Shown piece by piece: positions 45,819 to 54,474 of a stretch of DNA of 64,000 nt (position 1 is its first letter; every line of letters begins with the position of its first letter). The notes under the pieces were generated by a model, which was not told the origin of the DNA, searched no databases, and worked only from the letters and a program-made list of their open reading frames with translations. The stretch is from Fluviicola sp. GTDB lineage: Bacteria; Bacteroidota; Bacteroidia; Flavobacteriales_D; Crocinitomicaceae. Location of the stretch: the NCBI GenBank assembly GCA_031260455.1, contig JAIRJW010000055.1:1-64000 (forward strand), read 5' to 3'. A program made the translations under genes and the position numbers.

Positions 45819-45929
45819 ATGTCTAAGTTCAAGGAAATTTACAAGAAGTTCTTCCCATACTTTGTGGATGTTTGGCAATACATCGTGATCATTCTGATTT
45901 TCATTATTGCTGCGATCTTCATTTTGTAA
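45819..45929 (+). CDS. 36-residue membrane peptide
   Basis: An ATG frame of 37 codons reads MSKFKEIYKKFFPYFVDVWQ and then YIVIILIFIIAAIFIL with a TAA. The N-terminal half is basic and aromatic and the C-terminal half is one transmembrane helix with no charge after it. This is a clean topology for a small single-span protein with the N terminus inside. It lies between divergent clpB and the GT2 gene, 80 bases before the latter. I do not recognise a family. Confidence 0.5.
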   Translation: MSKFKEIYKKFFPYFVDVWQYIVIILIFIIAAIFIL

Positions 45930-45963
45930 AGCGGAATGGATACGAATGAATTGTTTTGATTCA

Positions 45964-45992
45964 TTGCAAATTCAACAGAATCCTTATTTTTG
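45964..45992 (+). promoter_or_regulatory. Promoter of the GT2 operon (TTG, 18-base spacer, TATTTTTG)
   Basis: TTG at 45964-45966 and TATTTTTG at 45985-45992 are 18 bases apart. The start is 18 bases downstream. Confidence 0.6.
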
Positions 45993-46009
45993 TTCAAAAA
46001 GTTTAAACG

Positions 46010-46960
46010 TTGGAAAATCAACTTCAATTATCAATCGTTGTTCCTTTATTCAATGAGGTGGAATCACTGCCTGAATTGCATGCCTGGATCAAACGTGTGG
46101 TCAATGAGCACCATCTTTCGTATGAAGTTATTTTCATTGATGATGGAAGTAAAGACGGATCCTGGAAAGTAATTGAGTCTTTAAAGTTGCAGGATTCAAA
46201 TGTAAGAGGGATCAAATTTCAACGTAATTATGGTAAATCTGCTGCGCTGCATACCGGTTTCCAGATTGCTTTGGGGCAGGTGGTGGTTACTATGGATGCG
46301 GATTTGCAGGACTCACCGGATGAGCTCCCGGAATTGTACCGGATGATCACAGAAGATGATTTTGATGTGGTTTCCGGATGGAAAAAGAAACGCTATGATC
46401 CGATCACCAAAACTCTTCCAACCAAACTTTATAACTGGGCTGCGCGAAGAATGACGGGGATTTATCTGCACGATTTCAACTGCGGATTGAAAGCATATAA
46501 AAATGTGGTTGTGAAGAGTATCGAATTGTATGGGGATATGCACCGCTATATTCCTGCACTGGCAAAATTTGCCGGATTTAATAAGATCGGGGAGAAGGTG
46601 GTGATTCATCAGGCACGCAAGTATGGAACGACGAAATTCGGGCTGAACCGTTTTTTGAATGGCCCGCTGGATCTGATGACTGTGGTGTTTATGGGGAAGT
46701 TTGGAAAAAAACCGATGCATTTCTTCGGTGCGATGGGAACTTTGCTGTTCATCATCGGTTTTGCTTTTACGGCTTATATTATTATTGATAAATTGTTTGT
46801 TCATTCCACGGCCCGACTGGTTTCGAACCGGGCGGAATTCTACCTGGCACTTGGATTTATGGTAGTTGGAATCCAGTTTTTCCTTGCTGGATTTTTAGCT
46901 GAGTTAATCGGGAGAAACTCGGCTTCCCGAAATCACTACCTGATAGAAACGGAAATCTGA
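46010..46960 (+). CDS. GT2 family glycosyltransferase (GtrB/DPM-like)
   Basis: The protein has 316 residues and starts at TTG (ENQLQLSIVVPLFNEVESL, the usual opening). The GT-A domain carries FIDDGSKDGSW, VTMDADLQDSPDELP and the DFNCGLKAYK loop. Two C-terminal transmembrane helices (about 238-262 and 278-302) anchor it. It transfers a sugar from a nucleotide sugar to polyprenyl phosphate, as in GtrB or ArnC. The acceptor and sugar are inferred only from the family. The next gene, a HAD phosphatase, is 8 bases away, so they form an operon. Confidence 0.87.
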   Translation: MENQLQLSIVVPLFNEVESLPELHAWIKRVVNEHHLSYEVIFIDDGSKDGSWKVIESLKLQDSNVRGIKFQRNYGKSAALHTGFQIALGQVVVTMDADLQDSPDELPELYRMITEDDFDVVSGWKKKRYDPITKTLPTKLYNWAARRMTGIYLHDFNCGLKAYKNVVVKSIELYGDMHRYIPALAKFAGFNKIGEKVVIHQARKYGTTKFGLNRFLNGPLDLMTVVFMGKFGKKPMHFFGAMGTLLFIIGFAFTAYIIIDKLFVHSTARLVSNRAEFYLALGFMVVGIQFFLAGFLAELIGRNSASRNHYLIETEI

Positions 46961-46968
46961 AAAACTCA

Positions 46969-47520
46969 ATGAAAGACTGGAACCTGGATCATTCCTGGAC
47001 TTTATTTCTGGACAGAGATGGTGTGATCAACCAACGGATTATGGGCAATTATGTGAAGCAAAAAGACCAATTTGTGCTGCTTCCCGGAGTTGCCAGAGCA
47101 ATCTTGAAAGCCAATCAGTTGTTTTGCCGTGTGGTGGTAGTGACCAATCAGCAGGGAATCGGGAAAGGATTGATGACGGAACGTAACCTTTCCGGGATTC
47201 ACAGTTATTGTAGTGAGCTGCTGAAGTCTGAAGGTGCGGTAATCGATGCTTACTACTTTGCACCCGACCTGGCATCGGAGAATTCACCCTTGCGGAAACC
47301 CGGTTCGGGAATGGCCTTGCTTGCAAAAGCGGATTTTCCGGAAATTGATTTTCAAAAATCAGTCATGGTGGGGGATTCTGATTCCGATATCGAATTTGGC
47401 AGGAAAGTTGGAATGAAAACCGTGTTTATTCACCATAGAGAAACGATGGATCATGTACATGCAGATTTAACCTGTGATTCTTTGGAATCATTTATAAACC
47501 TATTGAATGATGATATTTAG
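46969..47520 (+). CDS. HAD-IIIA phosphatase (GmhB/HisB-N type)
   Basis: The protein has 183 residues. HAD motifs are complete: nucleophile LFLDRDGVIN near residue 13-20, VVVVTNQQGIG, RKPGSGM and VGDSDSDIEFG. The length and motifs match D,D-heptose 1,7-bisphosphate phosphatase and histidinol-phosphatase. In most GmhB proteins four Cys/His residues before RKPGSGM bind zinc. Here that loop reads YYFAPDLASENSPL with none of them. Either the substrate differs or the fold is held without zinc. It overlaps the next gene by 14 bases. Confidence 0.8.
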   Translation: MKDWNLDHSWTLFLDRDGVINQRIMGNYVKQKDQFVLLPGVARAILKANQLFCRVVVVTNQQGIGKGLMTERNLSGIHSYCSELLKSEGAVIDAYYFAPDLASENSPLRKPGSGMALLAKADFPEIDFQKSVMVGDSDSDIEFGRKVGMKTVFIHHRETMDHVHADLTCDSLESFINLLNDDI

Positions 47521-48268
47521 GATTCTTTTTATTTCGATGCTTGTTGCTCCGGTAATCTGGGGGCAAACGGTGAATCAAAAAGATGCCCAGGGAAGAAAAC
47601 AGGGGGTCTGGCAGAAAACATATCCGAAATCCCGTGCTTTCGAGTACAAAGGGCAGTTTAAAGATGATAAACCCGTCGGGACTTTTAATTATTATTATCC
47701 TTCAACTAAGATGAAAGCAGTCATCAGGCACGATGATAAAACAGGTCGGTCAACTGCTGTGATGTATCATGAAAATGGCTTGATAATGGCTAAAGGTATT
47801 TTCAAAAACGAGGAAAAAGACAGTGTCTGGGAATATTATGGACCATCCGGGAGATTGAGCACGAAAGAAACCTATGTCAAAGGAAAACTGAATGGCAATC
47901 AAACCATTTATTATGTATTTGAGGACCCGAACGATAAGCGCGTGATCACGGCAAAAGTGATTCCCTATAAAATGGGAGTGATTGACGGAGAAGTAGTGGA
48001 ATACTTTGATACTGGAATTGTTAAAAGCAAAGCCACTTATGTAAACGGAAAAAAAGAAGGTGTTGCTATTACTAATCACCCGAATGGGAAAGTAATGATC
48101 ACCGAGCGTTTCAAAGACGGTGTACAACATGGCTGGCAGCTGGCACACGACCAGACCGGGAAAGAAACCGGAGAACAGTATTATCGCTATGGGAAACGGA
48201 TCGAAGGAAAAGAACTCGAAAAATACCTGGAGCAGCTCAGAGAAAAAGGAATCGATCCGAACGACTGA
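47507..48268 (+). CDS. MORN-repeat (YwqK-like) exported protein
   Basis: The protein has 253 residues with a signal peptide to about residue 19. From about residue 22 it consists of MORN-type repeats (GRKQGVWQKTYPKSR, KDDKPVGTFNYYYPS, NGLIMAKGIFKNEEKDSVWE, VNGKKEGVAITNHPNGKV). Database naming often calls this group YwqK-family antitoxins, but with a signal peptide and no toxin beside it that role is doubtful. MORN repeats often bind membranes or peptidoglycan-linked partners. It is the third gene of the GT2-HAD operon. Confidence 0.8.
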   Translation: MMIFRILFISMLVAPVIWGQTVNQKDAQGRKQGVWQKTYPKSRAFEYKGQFKDDKPVGTFNYYYPSTKMKAVIRHDDKTGRSTAVMYHENGLIMAKGIFKNEEKDSVWEYYGPSGRLSTKETYVKGKLNGNQTIYYVFEDPNDKRVITAKVIPYKMGVIDGEVVEYFDTGIVKSKATYVNGKKEGVAITNHPNGKVMITERFKDGVQHGWQLAHDQTGKETGEQYYRYGKRIEGKELEKYLEQLREKGIDPND

Positions 48269-48319
48269 TTTTTCGCCAAAAGCCTGAATTTACATATTTT
48301 AAATACATGAAAACACAAA

Positions 48320-49024
48320 ATGTTGTACATTCGGCGGGTGAGTAAGTTTCGGATTATAACCATTTTGTTTTTTTGTTTTTCCCTGGTTGCAGCCCCGTCC
48401 TGCAAAAAGAAGGAAGAAACGGTGGATATGTATTACGATTACTTTCCGCAAACCGGGGGCCAGTACGTGGTTTATTCCGTTCACGAAGTAATCGTGGATA
48501 CACAGGTCAACCAAAAAGATACACTTGACTATTTTATCAAAACAGTCATCGGCGATACGTTGATTGACAACCAGGGCAGGGTAGTGCACAAATTTGAACG
48601 TTACAAAAGCGCCAGTGCTTCAGGACCATGGAGTATCCAGGATGTCTGGACTTGCGTCATTGATGGTCCTCGCGGTGAGCTGGTAGAGGAAAATAACCGC
48701 ACGATCAAGTTGGTTTTTGCCCCGAATGAGGATGATCTGTGGAACATGAATGCATACAATACATTGGATCCGTTGGAATGCTATTATTCCGGGTTACATG
48801 CGCCTTATTCCTTAAACGGGATGTATTTTTCCTCAACAGTAACGGTGGAACAGGAAGATTTCTCATCTTACATCGACTCACGGAGAAAATACGAAGTATA
48901 TGCACGTGGAGTGGGGATGATTTACAAGTATTACAGGGATTTCGTCATTAATAACGGGATTCCTGATGATGTTAAAAAAGGCCAGCTTCTGGTTATGAGT
49001 GCCGTGGCTTATGGTCAGCAATAA
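48320..49024 (+). CDS. Putative lipoprotein of unknown family
   Basis: The protein has 234 residues. The signal RIITILFFCFSLVAAPSC ends in a lipobox-like APSC, giving a lipid anchor, followed by the charged KKKEE linker. An in-frame GTG at 48338 (VSKFRII) is a better signal-peptide start than the ATG at 48320. The mature part is beta-rich with a pair of cysteines (WTCVIDGP and LECYYSG). No family was recognised. The gap to the MORN gene is about 50 bases, so cotranscription is possible. Confidence 0.7.
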   Translation: MLYIRRVSKFRIITILFFCFSLVAAPSCKKKEETVDMYYDYFPQTGGQYVVYSVHEVIVDTQVNQKDTLDYFIKTVIGDTLIDNQGRVVHKFERYKSASASGPWSIQDVWTCVIDGPRGELVEENNRTIKLVFAPNEDDLWNMNAYNTLDPLECYYSGLHAPYSLNGMYFSSTVTVEQEDFSSYIDSRRKYEVYARGVGMIYKYYRDFVINNGIPDDVKKGQLLVMSAVAYGQQ

Positions 49025-49379
49025 AGTTTACCTCCAATGAATAAAACTGCTTGAAATCAATAGAATATCCTGCCAAATGATAATTCCCGGAAATTGTTTC
49101 CCCACAGGTCTCTTTACTCTTTAAAAATTTTGACAGACACGTAAACGGAACAGTCAGTTTGGATGCTTCCGGTTCGTTTTTTTATGATTAAGTATTTCAT
49201 GATGAGTGGGTTTTGAGCAATTTGACCTGTTTGGAGAAAGTCAGTTGTCATAACATTTTGTTCGGTCATTTACACCCCGGTCCCGGTTCGGACGTATTTT
49301 TTTCAAAAGGTTTTACACATAAGTTGAATTTGATAACCTTAAAATGATATATTTGCGGGCTTAAAATATTTCAATCAAA
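49025..49379. other. Gap before secDF
   Basis: In 355 bases I see no gene and no convincing hairpin. The secDF promoter lies at the right end (49324-49355). The rest has no structure I can name. Confidence 0.6.
49324..49355 (+). promoter_or_regulatory. secDF promoter (TTG, 21-base spacer, TATATTTG)
   Basis: TTG at 49324-49326 and TATATTTG at 49348-49355 are 21 bases apart. A second TTTG lies at 49329-49332. The start is 24 bases downstream. Confidence 0.6.
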
Positions 49380-52300
49380 ATGCGTAATAAAGGATTTTTC
49401 TGGTTTTTAACGATTTTGTTGACCGCCGTATGTGTCTATCAGCTGTCATTTACATGGGTTACCATTAACGTTGAAAATGATGCTGAGCGTGAGGCACTAC
49501 TGAGAGTTGAAGAGTTAAAGAAAAAAGCAGGTCAGACTGGTGATACTATTAGATTATCAAACGGAACGACTATCGATTTTAAGAAACCGGAATCATTTGA
49601 ATTAGCGAAAGCAGCGATGATAAACCAGGTATTATCCGAAAAAGCTGAAAAAGTAGTTTACCCGGTAATTGGTACAAAATTCAAGGATGTAAAAGCTCGT
49701 TCACTGGCTTTCGGTCTGGACCTGGTAGGAGGGATGAGTGTGACAATGGAAATAGACGTTCCGGCGTTTGTAGAGTCTTATGCACGCAATCCGCGCGATC
49801 TGAGATTCAAAAAACCATTTGAAACGGCGTACGCTATTCATACAACGCAGGGAGGAGATTTCATTGATTTGTTCGTAGATCAGTTTGAAAAGAAAAACAA
49901 AGGAGAAAAACTGGCACGCATGCTGGCGCTTTCCGAAGTGAAAGAATTGTCTTACAACTCTTCCAATGCGGAAGTAGCAAGTTATTTCCACGATAAGATT
50001 GCAAGCTCTATGGATGGAGTAGAGCAGATCATGAGCCGTCGTATCAACCAGTTTGGTGTTGCGCAGCCAAATATCCAGAAAGAATCCCGCAAAAATCGTT
50101 TGTATATTGAGCTTCCGGGAGTTCAGGATGAAGTAACCGTTGCAAAAAAGTTGCAGTCTACGGCAAACCTCCAGTTTTTCGAAACATACGCTTTGGCAGA
50201 AATACAAGCGGCATTGAATAATGCAAATGTTGTTTCCAGATCTCCTGAAATTAAAAAGATGGAAGCTGATGCGGCCTCAACTTCTGATTCAACAGGCCTT
50301 GATTCGGCAAGACCGGCTCCTGTAAAACCATTGAAACCACTTTCTTTGTCAGCAACAGCCATGAACAAAAAGTCGTTGTTCGATTACCTGAAAGTACAGC
50401 CGGGAATGGGAGTTGGTACGGCAACAGCGGAAAATATTGAAAACGTAAACGATATCCTGAAGCGTTCTGATATCATCAGTTTGTTCCCTGAAGATTTGAA
50501 ATTTATGTGGTCTGCTGACCTGGAAGACGGGCAAAACGGATCAAAAGCGTATGTGTTGTATGCGGTAAAAGTTCCGGAAGGAGGAAAAGCACTTGTGGGT
50601 GGTGGTGATATTAAATCAGCAGTTCGTTCATATAATCAGCAAAACCTGCAAACAACCGTAAGCTTGACTATGTCTGCAGACGGTTCTCAGAAATGGGGTG
50701 CAATGACAGAGAAAAACGTTGGTCGCTCGGTTGCAATTACTATGGATGATGTGGTATATTCAGCACCGGTTGTACGTGATGCAATCCGTGGAGGTTCTAC
50801 GGAGATTTCCGGAGATTTCAGCATTGCAGAGGCAGATGACCTTGCAGGCTTGCTGAACGGTGGAGCACTTCCCGCGCCATGTGTGATTAAGGAGCAGACA
50901 AAAGTAGGTCCTACAATCGGTAAGGAAAACTCAGAATCAGGATTGGTTTCATTCGCATTTGCATTTCTTGCAGTATTTGTTTACATGTATTTCTATTACG
51001 GAAAAGGAGGTTTGATCGCAAACATCGCTTTGGCAGTAAACGTAATCCTGATCTTCGGATGTCTGGCTTCCTTCGGAGCAGTACTGACTTTGGCAGGTAT
51101 CGCAGGTATCGTACTGACAATTGGTACGGCGGTCGATGCGAACATCCTGATCTTTGAGCGTATCAAGGAAGAAAATGTACGCGGAAAATCGCCGGAAGAA
51201 GCAGTAAATATTGGTTTTATCAAAGCTTTGCCATCCATCATTGATGCGAACGTAACACACTTGCTGGTTGCGGTTATTCTGAAGATTTTCGGACGTGGTG
51301 AAATCGAATCTTTTGCAACAACCCTGATTGTGGGTATTTTTACTTCAGTGTTCTCTGCAATCATTATTTCTAAACTGATCATTACATCTTCGATTGAAAA
51401 GGGCAGAAAAATTTCTTTCAGTACGAAGTATACGCACCAGATGTTCAGTAATTTCCACTTCGACTGGATCGGGAAGAGAAAGTATTTCTACATTTTCTCC
51501 ATCACGGTTTCTGTTTTGGGAATTGCTGCAATGGCAACAAGAGGGTTAAAACAAAGCGTTGAATTTACAGGAGGAAGAACTTTCGGTGTGAAAATGGAAA
51601 AAGCAGCTGATATTGAAGCGATCAGAAATGCAATGGAATCTGTTTTTGTTGAGAAAAATGGTGAAAAATCAAACGTGGAAATCAAAACGAAATCAAACTC
51701 TTTCAACGTAGAAATCACGACTAACTACTTGCTGGCTGATGCTTCTGCAACATCTGTAGTAGAGCAAAAAATGAAAGAAGGATTTGATAAAATCAAAGAT
51801 AAATCAGGTGAAATCCAGGTAACGGATATCCGTTCAATTTCCGCTTCGGTTTCGGAAGAAATGTGGTCTTCAGCTACACTTTCGATTACCCTGGCTCTGA
51901 TTGCCATCTTTGCTTATATTTTCATTCGTTTCGGTCAGTGGCAATACTCTTTGGGTGCAATCATCGGATTGGCGCACGACGTATTGTTTGTTCTTTCGGT
52001 CTTTTCATTGTTGCACGGATTCCTGCCGTTCAGTCTGGATGTGAACCAGGCGTTCATCGCAGCGGTACTGACCGTCATCGGGTACTCGATGAACGATACT
52101 GTGATTGTATTTGACCGTATTCGTGAAAGTTTGAATTTCGATAAAAACCAGCACGAGCACAAACAAGTAATCAATGAGGCATTGAACAGAACCCTGAGCC
52201 GGACATTCAACACATCCATGATCTTATTTGTGGTATTGTTAGTGATGTTCATCTTCGGAGGTACTGCAATTAAAGGATTCCTGTTTGCATTGCTGATCGG

Positions 52301-52397
52301 GGTACTGATCGGAACATATTCTTCTTTGTGCGTTGCAACGCCAATTCTGATTGACTTTACAAAGAACTTCAAGATTAAGAAAAGAAAAAGTAATTAA
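49380..52397 (+). CDS. secDF: Protein translocase SecDF (fused)
   Basis: The protein has 1005 residues. SecD comes first: one N-terminal membrane helix (residues 6-25), periplasmic P1 domain with GLDLVGGMSVTMEI, then LNGGALPAPCVIKE and five helices with GTAVDANILIFERIKEE. SecF follows with EFTGGRTFGVKM and TVIGYSMNDTVIVFDRIRES. The two are one chain, as is usual in Bacteroidota. It uses the proton motive force to pull proteins through SecYEG. It is a single gene with a promoter and a terminator of its own. Confidence 0.96.
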   Translation: MRNKGFFWFLTILLTAVCVYQLSFTWVTINVENDAEREALLRVEELKKKAGQTGDTIRLSNGTTIDFKKPESFELAKAAMINQVLSEKAEKVVYPVIGTKFKDVKARSLAFGLDLVGGMSVTMEIDVPAFVESYARNPRDLRFKKPFETAYAIHTTQGGDFIDLFVDQFEKKNKGEKLARMLALSEVKELSYNSSNAEVASYFHDKIASSMDGVEQIMSRRINQFGVAQPNIQKESRKNRLYIELPGVQDEVTVAKKLQSTANLQFFETYALAEIQAALNNANVVSRSPEIKKMEADAASTSDSTGLDSARPAPVKPLKPLSLSATAMNKKSLFDYLKVQPGMGVGTATAENIENVNDILKRSDIISLFPEDLKFMWSADLEDGQNGSKAYVLYAVKVPEGGKALVGGGDIKSAVRSYNQQNLQTTVSLTMSADGSQKWGAMTEKNVGRSVAITMDDVVYSAPVVRDAIRGGSTEISGDFSIAEADDLAGLLNGGALPAPCVIKEQTKVGPTIGKENSESGLVSFAFAFLAVFVYMYFYYGKGGLIANIALAVNVILIFGCLASFGAVLTLAGIAGIVLTIGTAVDANILIFERIKEENVRGKSPEEAVNIGFIKALPSIIDANVTHLLVAVILKIFGRGEIESFATTLIVGIFTSVFSAIIISKLIITSSIEKGRKISFSTKYTHQMFSNFHFDWIGKRKYFYIFSITVSVLGIAAMATRGLKQSVEFTGGRTFGVKMEKAADIEAIRNAMESVFVEKNGEKSNVEIKTKSNSFNVEITTNYLLADASATSVVEQKMKEGFDKIKDKSGEIQVTDIRSISASVSEEMWSSATLSITLALIAIFAYIFIRFGQWQYSLGAIIGLAHDVLFVLSVFSLLHGFLPFSLDVNQAFIAAVLTVIGYSMNDTVIVFDRIRESLNFDKNQHEHKQVINEALNRTLSRTFNTSMILFVVLLVMFIFGGTAIKGFLFALLIGVLIGTYSSLCVATPILIDFTKNFKIKKRKSN

Positions 52398-52414
52398 CCA
52401 TTTTATAATTTAGG

Positions 52415-52446
52415 AAAGCGGTTCGGAATAACGGACCGCTTTTTTG
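52415..52446 (+). terminator. Intrinsic terminator of secDF
   Basis: AAGCGGTTC pairs with GGACCGCTT around an 8-base loop and is followed by T's. Confidence 0.88.
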
Positions 52447-52558
52447 TTCTGCGTTTTTATAATCTTTTAATTGGATACGTCGAAACAAAAAATGACATCA
52501 GATCGTTTGTCATTAATATCCTGATACAGCGAAAAGATTAAAAAGATGGATTGTAATG

Positions 52559-53938
52559 CTATCTCCCAAATGGAATTTTGATGAGCCCCGGGTTCTTTCT
52601 GAGGTAATACCTCAAAATTGTTTTTACATCCGTATCTTCCGGATGCAGTTCAATGTAGCGTAGCCAGTTGCGGTGAGATTGTTTGACGATATAGTATGGA
52701 GCATATCCGAATCCCCGGTAGGAGCCGTTTTCAATCCAGATGACGCTTTTTTCACGTTTGTCTTTTCCGTTTTCCACAATGAGGAAACTGTCATCATCAA
52801 AAGTAAGTGTACGGATCAGGTTTCGTACACGCTCATTGTACGATTCGGGAGTTTCAGTGCCAATACAGGCTCCGCGGCATTTTCCAGCCTGATGACCGAA
52901 ACAACCTGTGTTGCTTTTTTCCAGTCCGCAGAGCTTCGGGCACAATTGATGCATTTCCGTAAGCTGGAGGATGTAATCGTTTGCTTCTTTTTTGGTCGTA
53001 AACGTAGTCAGAGGAACGTTGGATATCTTGCTGATTTTGTCTATATAAAGTTGCAAATAGCCTTTCTGGTCTTCGAAATAGAATAAGCCGTAAGCGTACG
53101 TATTCTTGCGCAGCGCACGGTTATAAACAGGCTTATGGATTTTAATCAGTTCCGATTCATACAGCCAAGCAATCAGTTCCGATCCGGTCAGTTCAAATTC
53201 AATCCGGGCAATTTCCTGTCGCATTACTGAACCTTTGAGTGTCTTTACGTTTTTCAGATGCTGTTCGATCCGTTTTCGGATGTGTTTGCTTTTCCCGATA
53301 TAAATCAATTGGTTGGCATCATTGTAGAACTTGTAAATGCCCGGTTTATTCGGAATTTCTTCCAGGATTTCGAGATTCAGGTTTGGGTTCAGGATTTTTG
53401 GATTTACGTCTTCCTGGATAAAACTCTCCAATCCTTGGGAATTTGTTTTACACATGTGTGTGAATAAATGTGCTGTAGCTTCTGCATCTCCTTTCGCGCG
53501 ATGACGATCTGTGAGCTTGATCCCAAGCGCCCTGGATAGCTTCCCCAAACTATAGGAGTCGTGTCCGGGAAGAACGTAGCGGGAAGCTCTGACGGTACAT
53601 AAATGTGCCTTGCGGTAATCGTAACCGAGTAGCTTGAATTCGTGCCGGATGATTCCGTAGTCGAAACCTACATTGTGTGCGACAAAAATGCAGTCTTCTG
53701 TGAACTCGATGATTTGTCGGGCAATTTCGTAAAACTTAGGTGCATTTTCGACCATTTTGTTGTGAATTCCTGTAAGCTTTGAAATGAATTCCGGAATTGG
53801 CATTTCGGGATTGACCAGTGTCGAAAAGGAATCAATAATCTGAGTGCCATTGTGTTTATAGATCGCGATTTCCGTGATCTTCGAGGATTTTGTAGAACCC
53901 CCGGTTGTTTCAATATCAACAATGGCATAATACATCAT
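52559..53938 (-). CDS. DnaQ-like exonuclease fused to a GIY-YIG (UvrC-like) nuclease
   Basis: The protein has 459 residues. Residues 1-165 are a DEDDh exonuclease: YAIVDIETTGG, FVAHNVGFDYGII and HRAKGDAEAT. From about 200 a GIY-YIG domain follows (KPGIYKFYNDANQLIYIGKS, then KRIEQHL), with a C-terminal region holding Cys residues (CPKLCGLEKSNTGCFGHQAGK). The same domain order occurs in Bacteroidota and Actinobacteria proteins related to Cho/UvrC, which act in DNA repair. Strand specificity is not known. It is a single gene, and its -7 box directly abuts the start codon. Confidence 0.88.
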   Translation of the reverse strand: MMYYAIVDIETTGGSTKSSKITEIAIYKHNGTQIIDSFSTLVNPEMPIPEFISKLTGIHNKMVENAPKFYEIARQIIEFTEDCIFVAHNVGFDYGIIRHEFKLLGYDYRKAHLCTVRASRYVLPGHDSYSLGKLSRALGIKLTDRHRAKGDAEATAHLFTHMCKTNSQGLESFIQEDVNPKILNPNLNLEILEEIPNKPGIYKFYNDANQLIYIGKSKHIRKRIEQHLKNVKTLKGSVMRQEIARIEFELTGSELIAWLYESELIKIHKPVYNRALRKNTYAYGLFYFEDQKGYLQLYIDKISKISNVPLTTFTTKKEANDYILQLTEMHQLCPKLCGLEKSNTGCFGHQAGKCRGACIGTETPESYNERVRNLIRTLTFDDDSFLIVENGKDKREKSVIWIENGSYRGFGYAPYYIVKQSHRNWLRYIELHPEDTDVKTILRYYLRKNPGLIKIPFGR

Positions 53939-53939
53939 G

Positions 53940-53947
53940 CAAAGTTA
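53940..53947 (-). promoter_or_regulatory. -7 box (TAACTTTG) abutting the exonuclease start
   Basis: The minus strand reads TAACTTTG one base before the ATG at 53938. Transcription from it would begin inside the first codons or at the second ATG (53935), so the mRNA could be leaderless or the true start lie slightly downstream. Confidence 0.45.
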
Positions 53948-54025
53948 CTGAATTTTTGCGGGGGAGAGAATTGTTTCCGGGCGAAGCACAACGTTAAATA
54001 GCTTAAACGGGTGAAGAATATTCCT

Positions 54026-54033
54026 TAACTTTG
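54026..54033 (+). promoter_or_regulatory. -7 box (TAACTTTG) for the 85-residue protein gene
   Basis: TAACTTTG fits TAnnTTTG, 17 bases before the ATG at 54051. Confidence 0.5.
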
Positions 54034-54050
54034 GCCAAAATCAAATCAAA

Positions 54051-54308
54051 ATGGCAAGTAAGAGATTAATTAAAAAACAATTGAACGGAATGATTATCGA
54101 TGTGTTGGATGAGTGCTTTTCAATCCAACTGTATAATGAGTCTAAAACGGAAGCAACAGATAAATTAATTGAAGAGGCTTTGAGCTTTGGAGATAGTGTT
54201 TTGGCGAAAATTCATGAAGCAAAGACAAAGAAAGATTTTCCTGCTATTCATCAGATGATGGAAGATAAAGGCGTTTATTTCATCGAAGAATTGAACGGAT
54301 TGCAATAA
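54051..54308 (+). CDS. Conserved small helical protein
   Basis: The protein has 85 residues, no signal peptide and mostly helical sequence (KQLNGMIIDVLDECFSIQLY, then TEATDKLIEEALSFGDSVL and HQMMEDKGVYFIEELNGL). It has a good -7 box and its own strong terminator, so it is a real single-gene unit. Similar small proteins occur in Bacteroidota genomes, as I recall, without a known role. Confidence 0.75.
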   Translation: MASKRLIKKQLNGMIIDVLDECFSIQLYNESKTEATDKLIEEALSFGDSVLAKIHEAKTKKDFPAIHQMMEDKGVYFIEELNGLQ

Positions 54309-54343
54309 AGCGGTTAAGCTTAGAAAATAACATATTTGAATGA

Positions 54344-54381
54344 AACCTGTTTGTCAGTTGACGGATGGGTTTTGTTTTTTA
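54344..54381 (+). terminator. Intrinsic terminator of the small-protein gene
   Basis: AAACCTGTTTGTC pairs at all 13 positions (four G-U) with GACGGATGGGTTT around an AGTT loop, then TTGTTTTTT follows. Confidence 0.82.
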
Positions 54382-54474
54382 ATTGAAAAGGGAGAATTGC
54401 ATTTGTAATTGTTAATTATCAATTGATGAATGATCGATTAGCAAATTTTTCCCTTTTAACGTTTCAATTCTCAA

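Noticed and set aside
47507..48268. Toxin-antitoxin pair (YwqK antitoxin)
   Set aside because: The protein is exported and made of MORN repeats, and no toxin-like gene is beside it. The name is only a database label.
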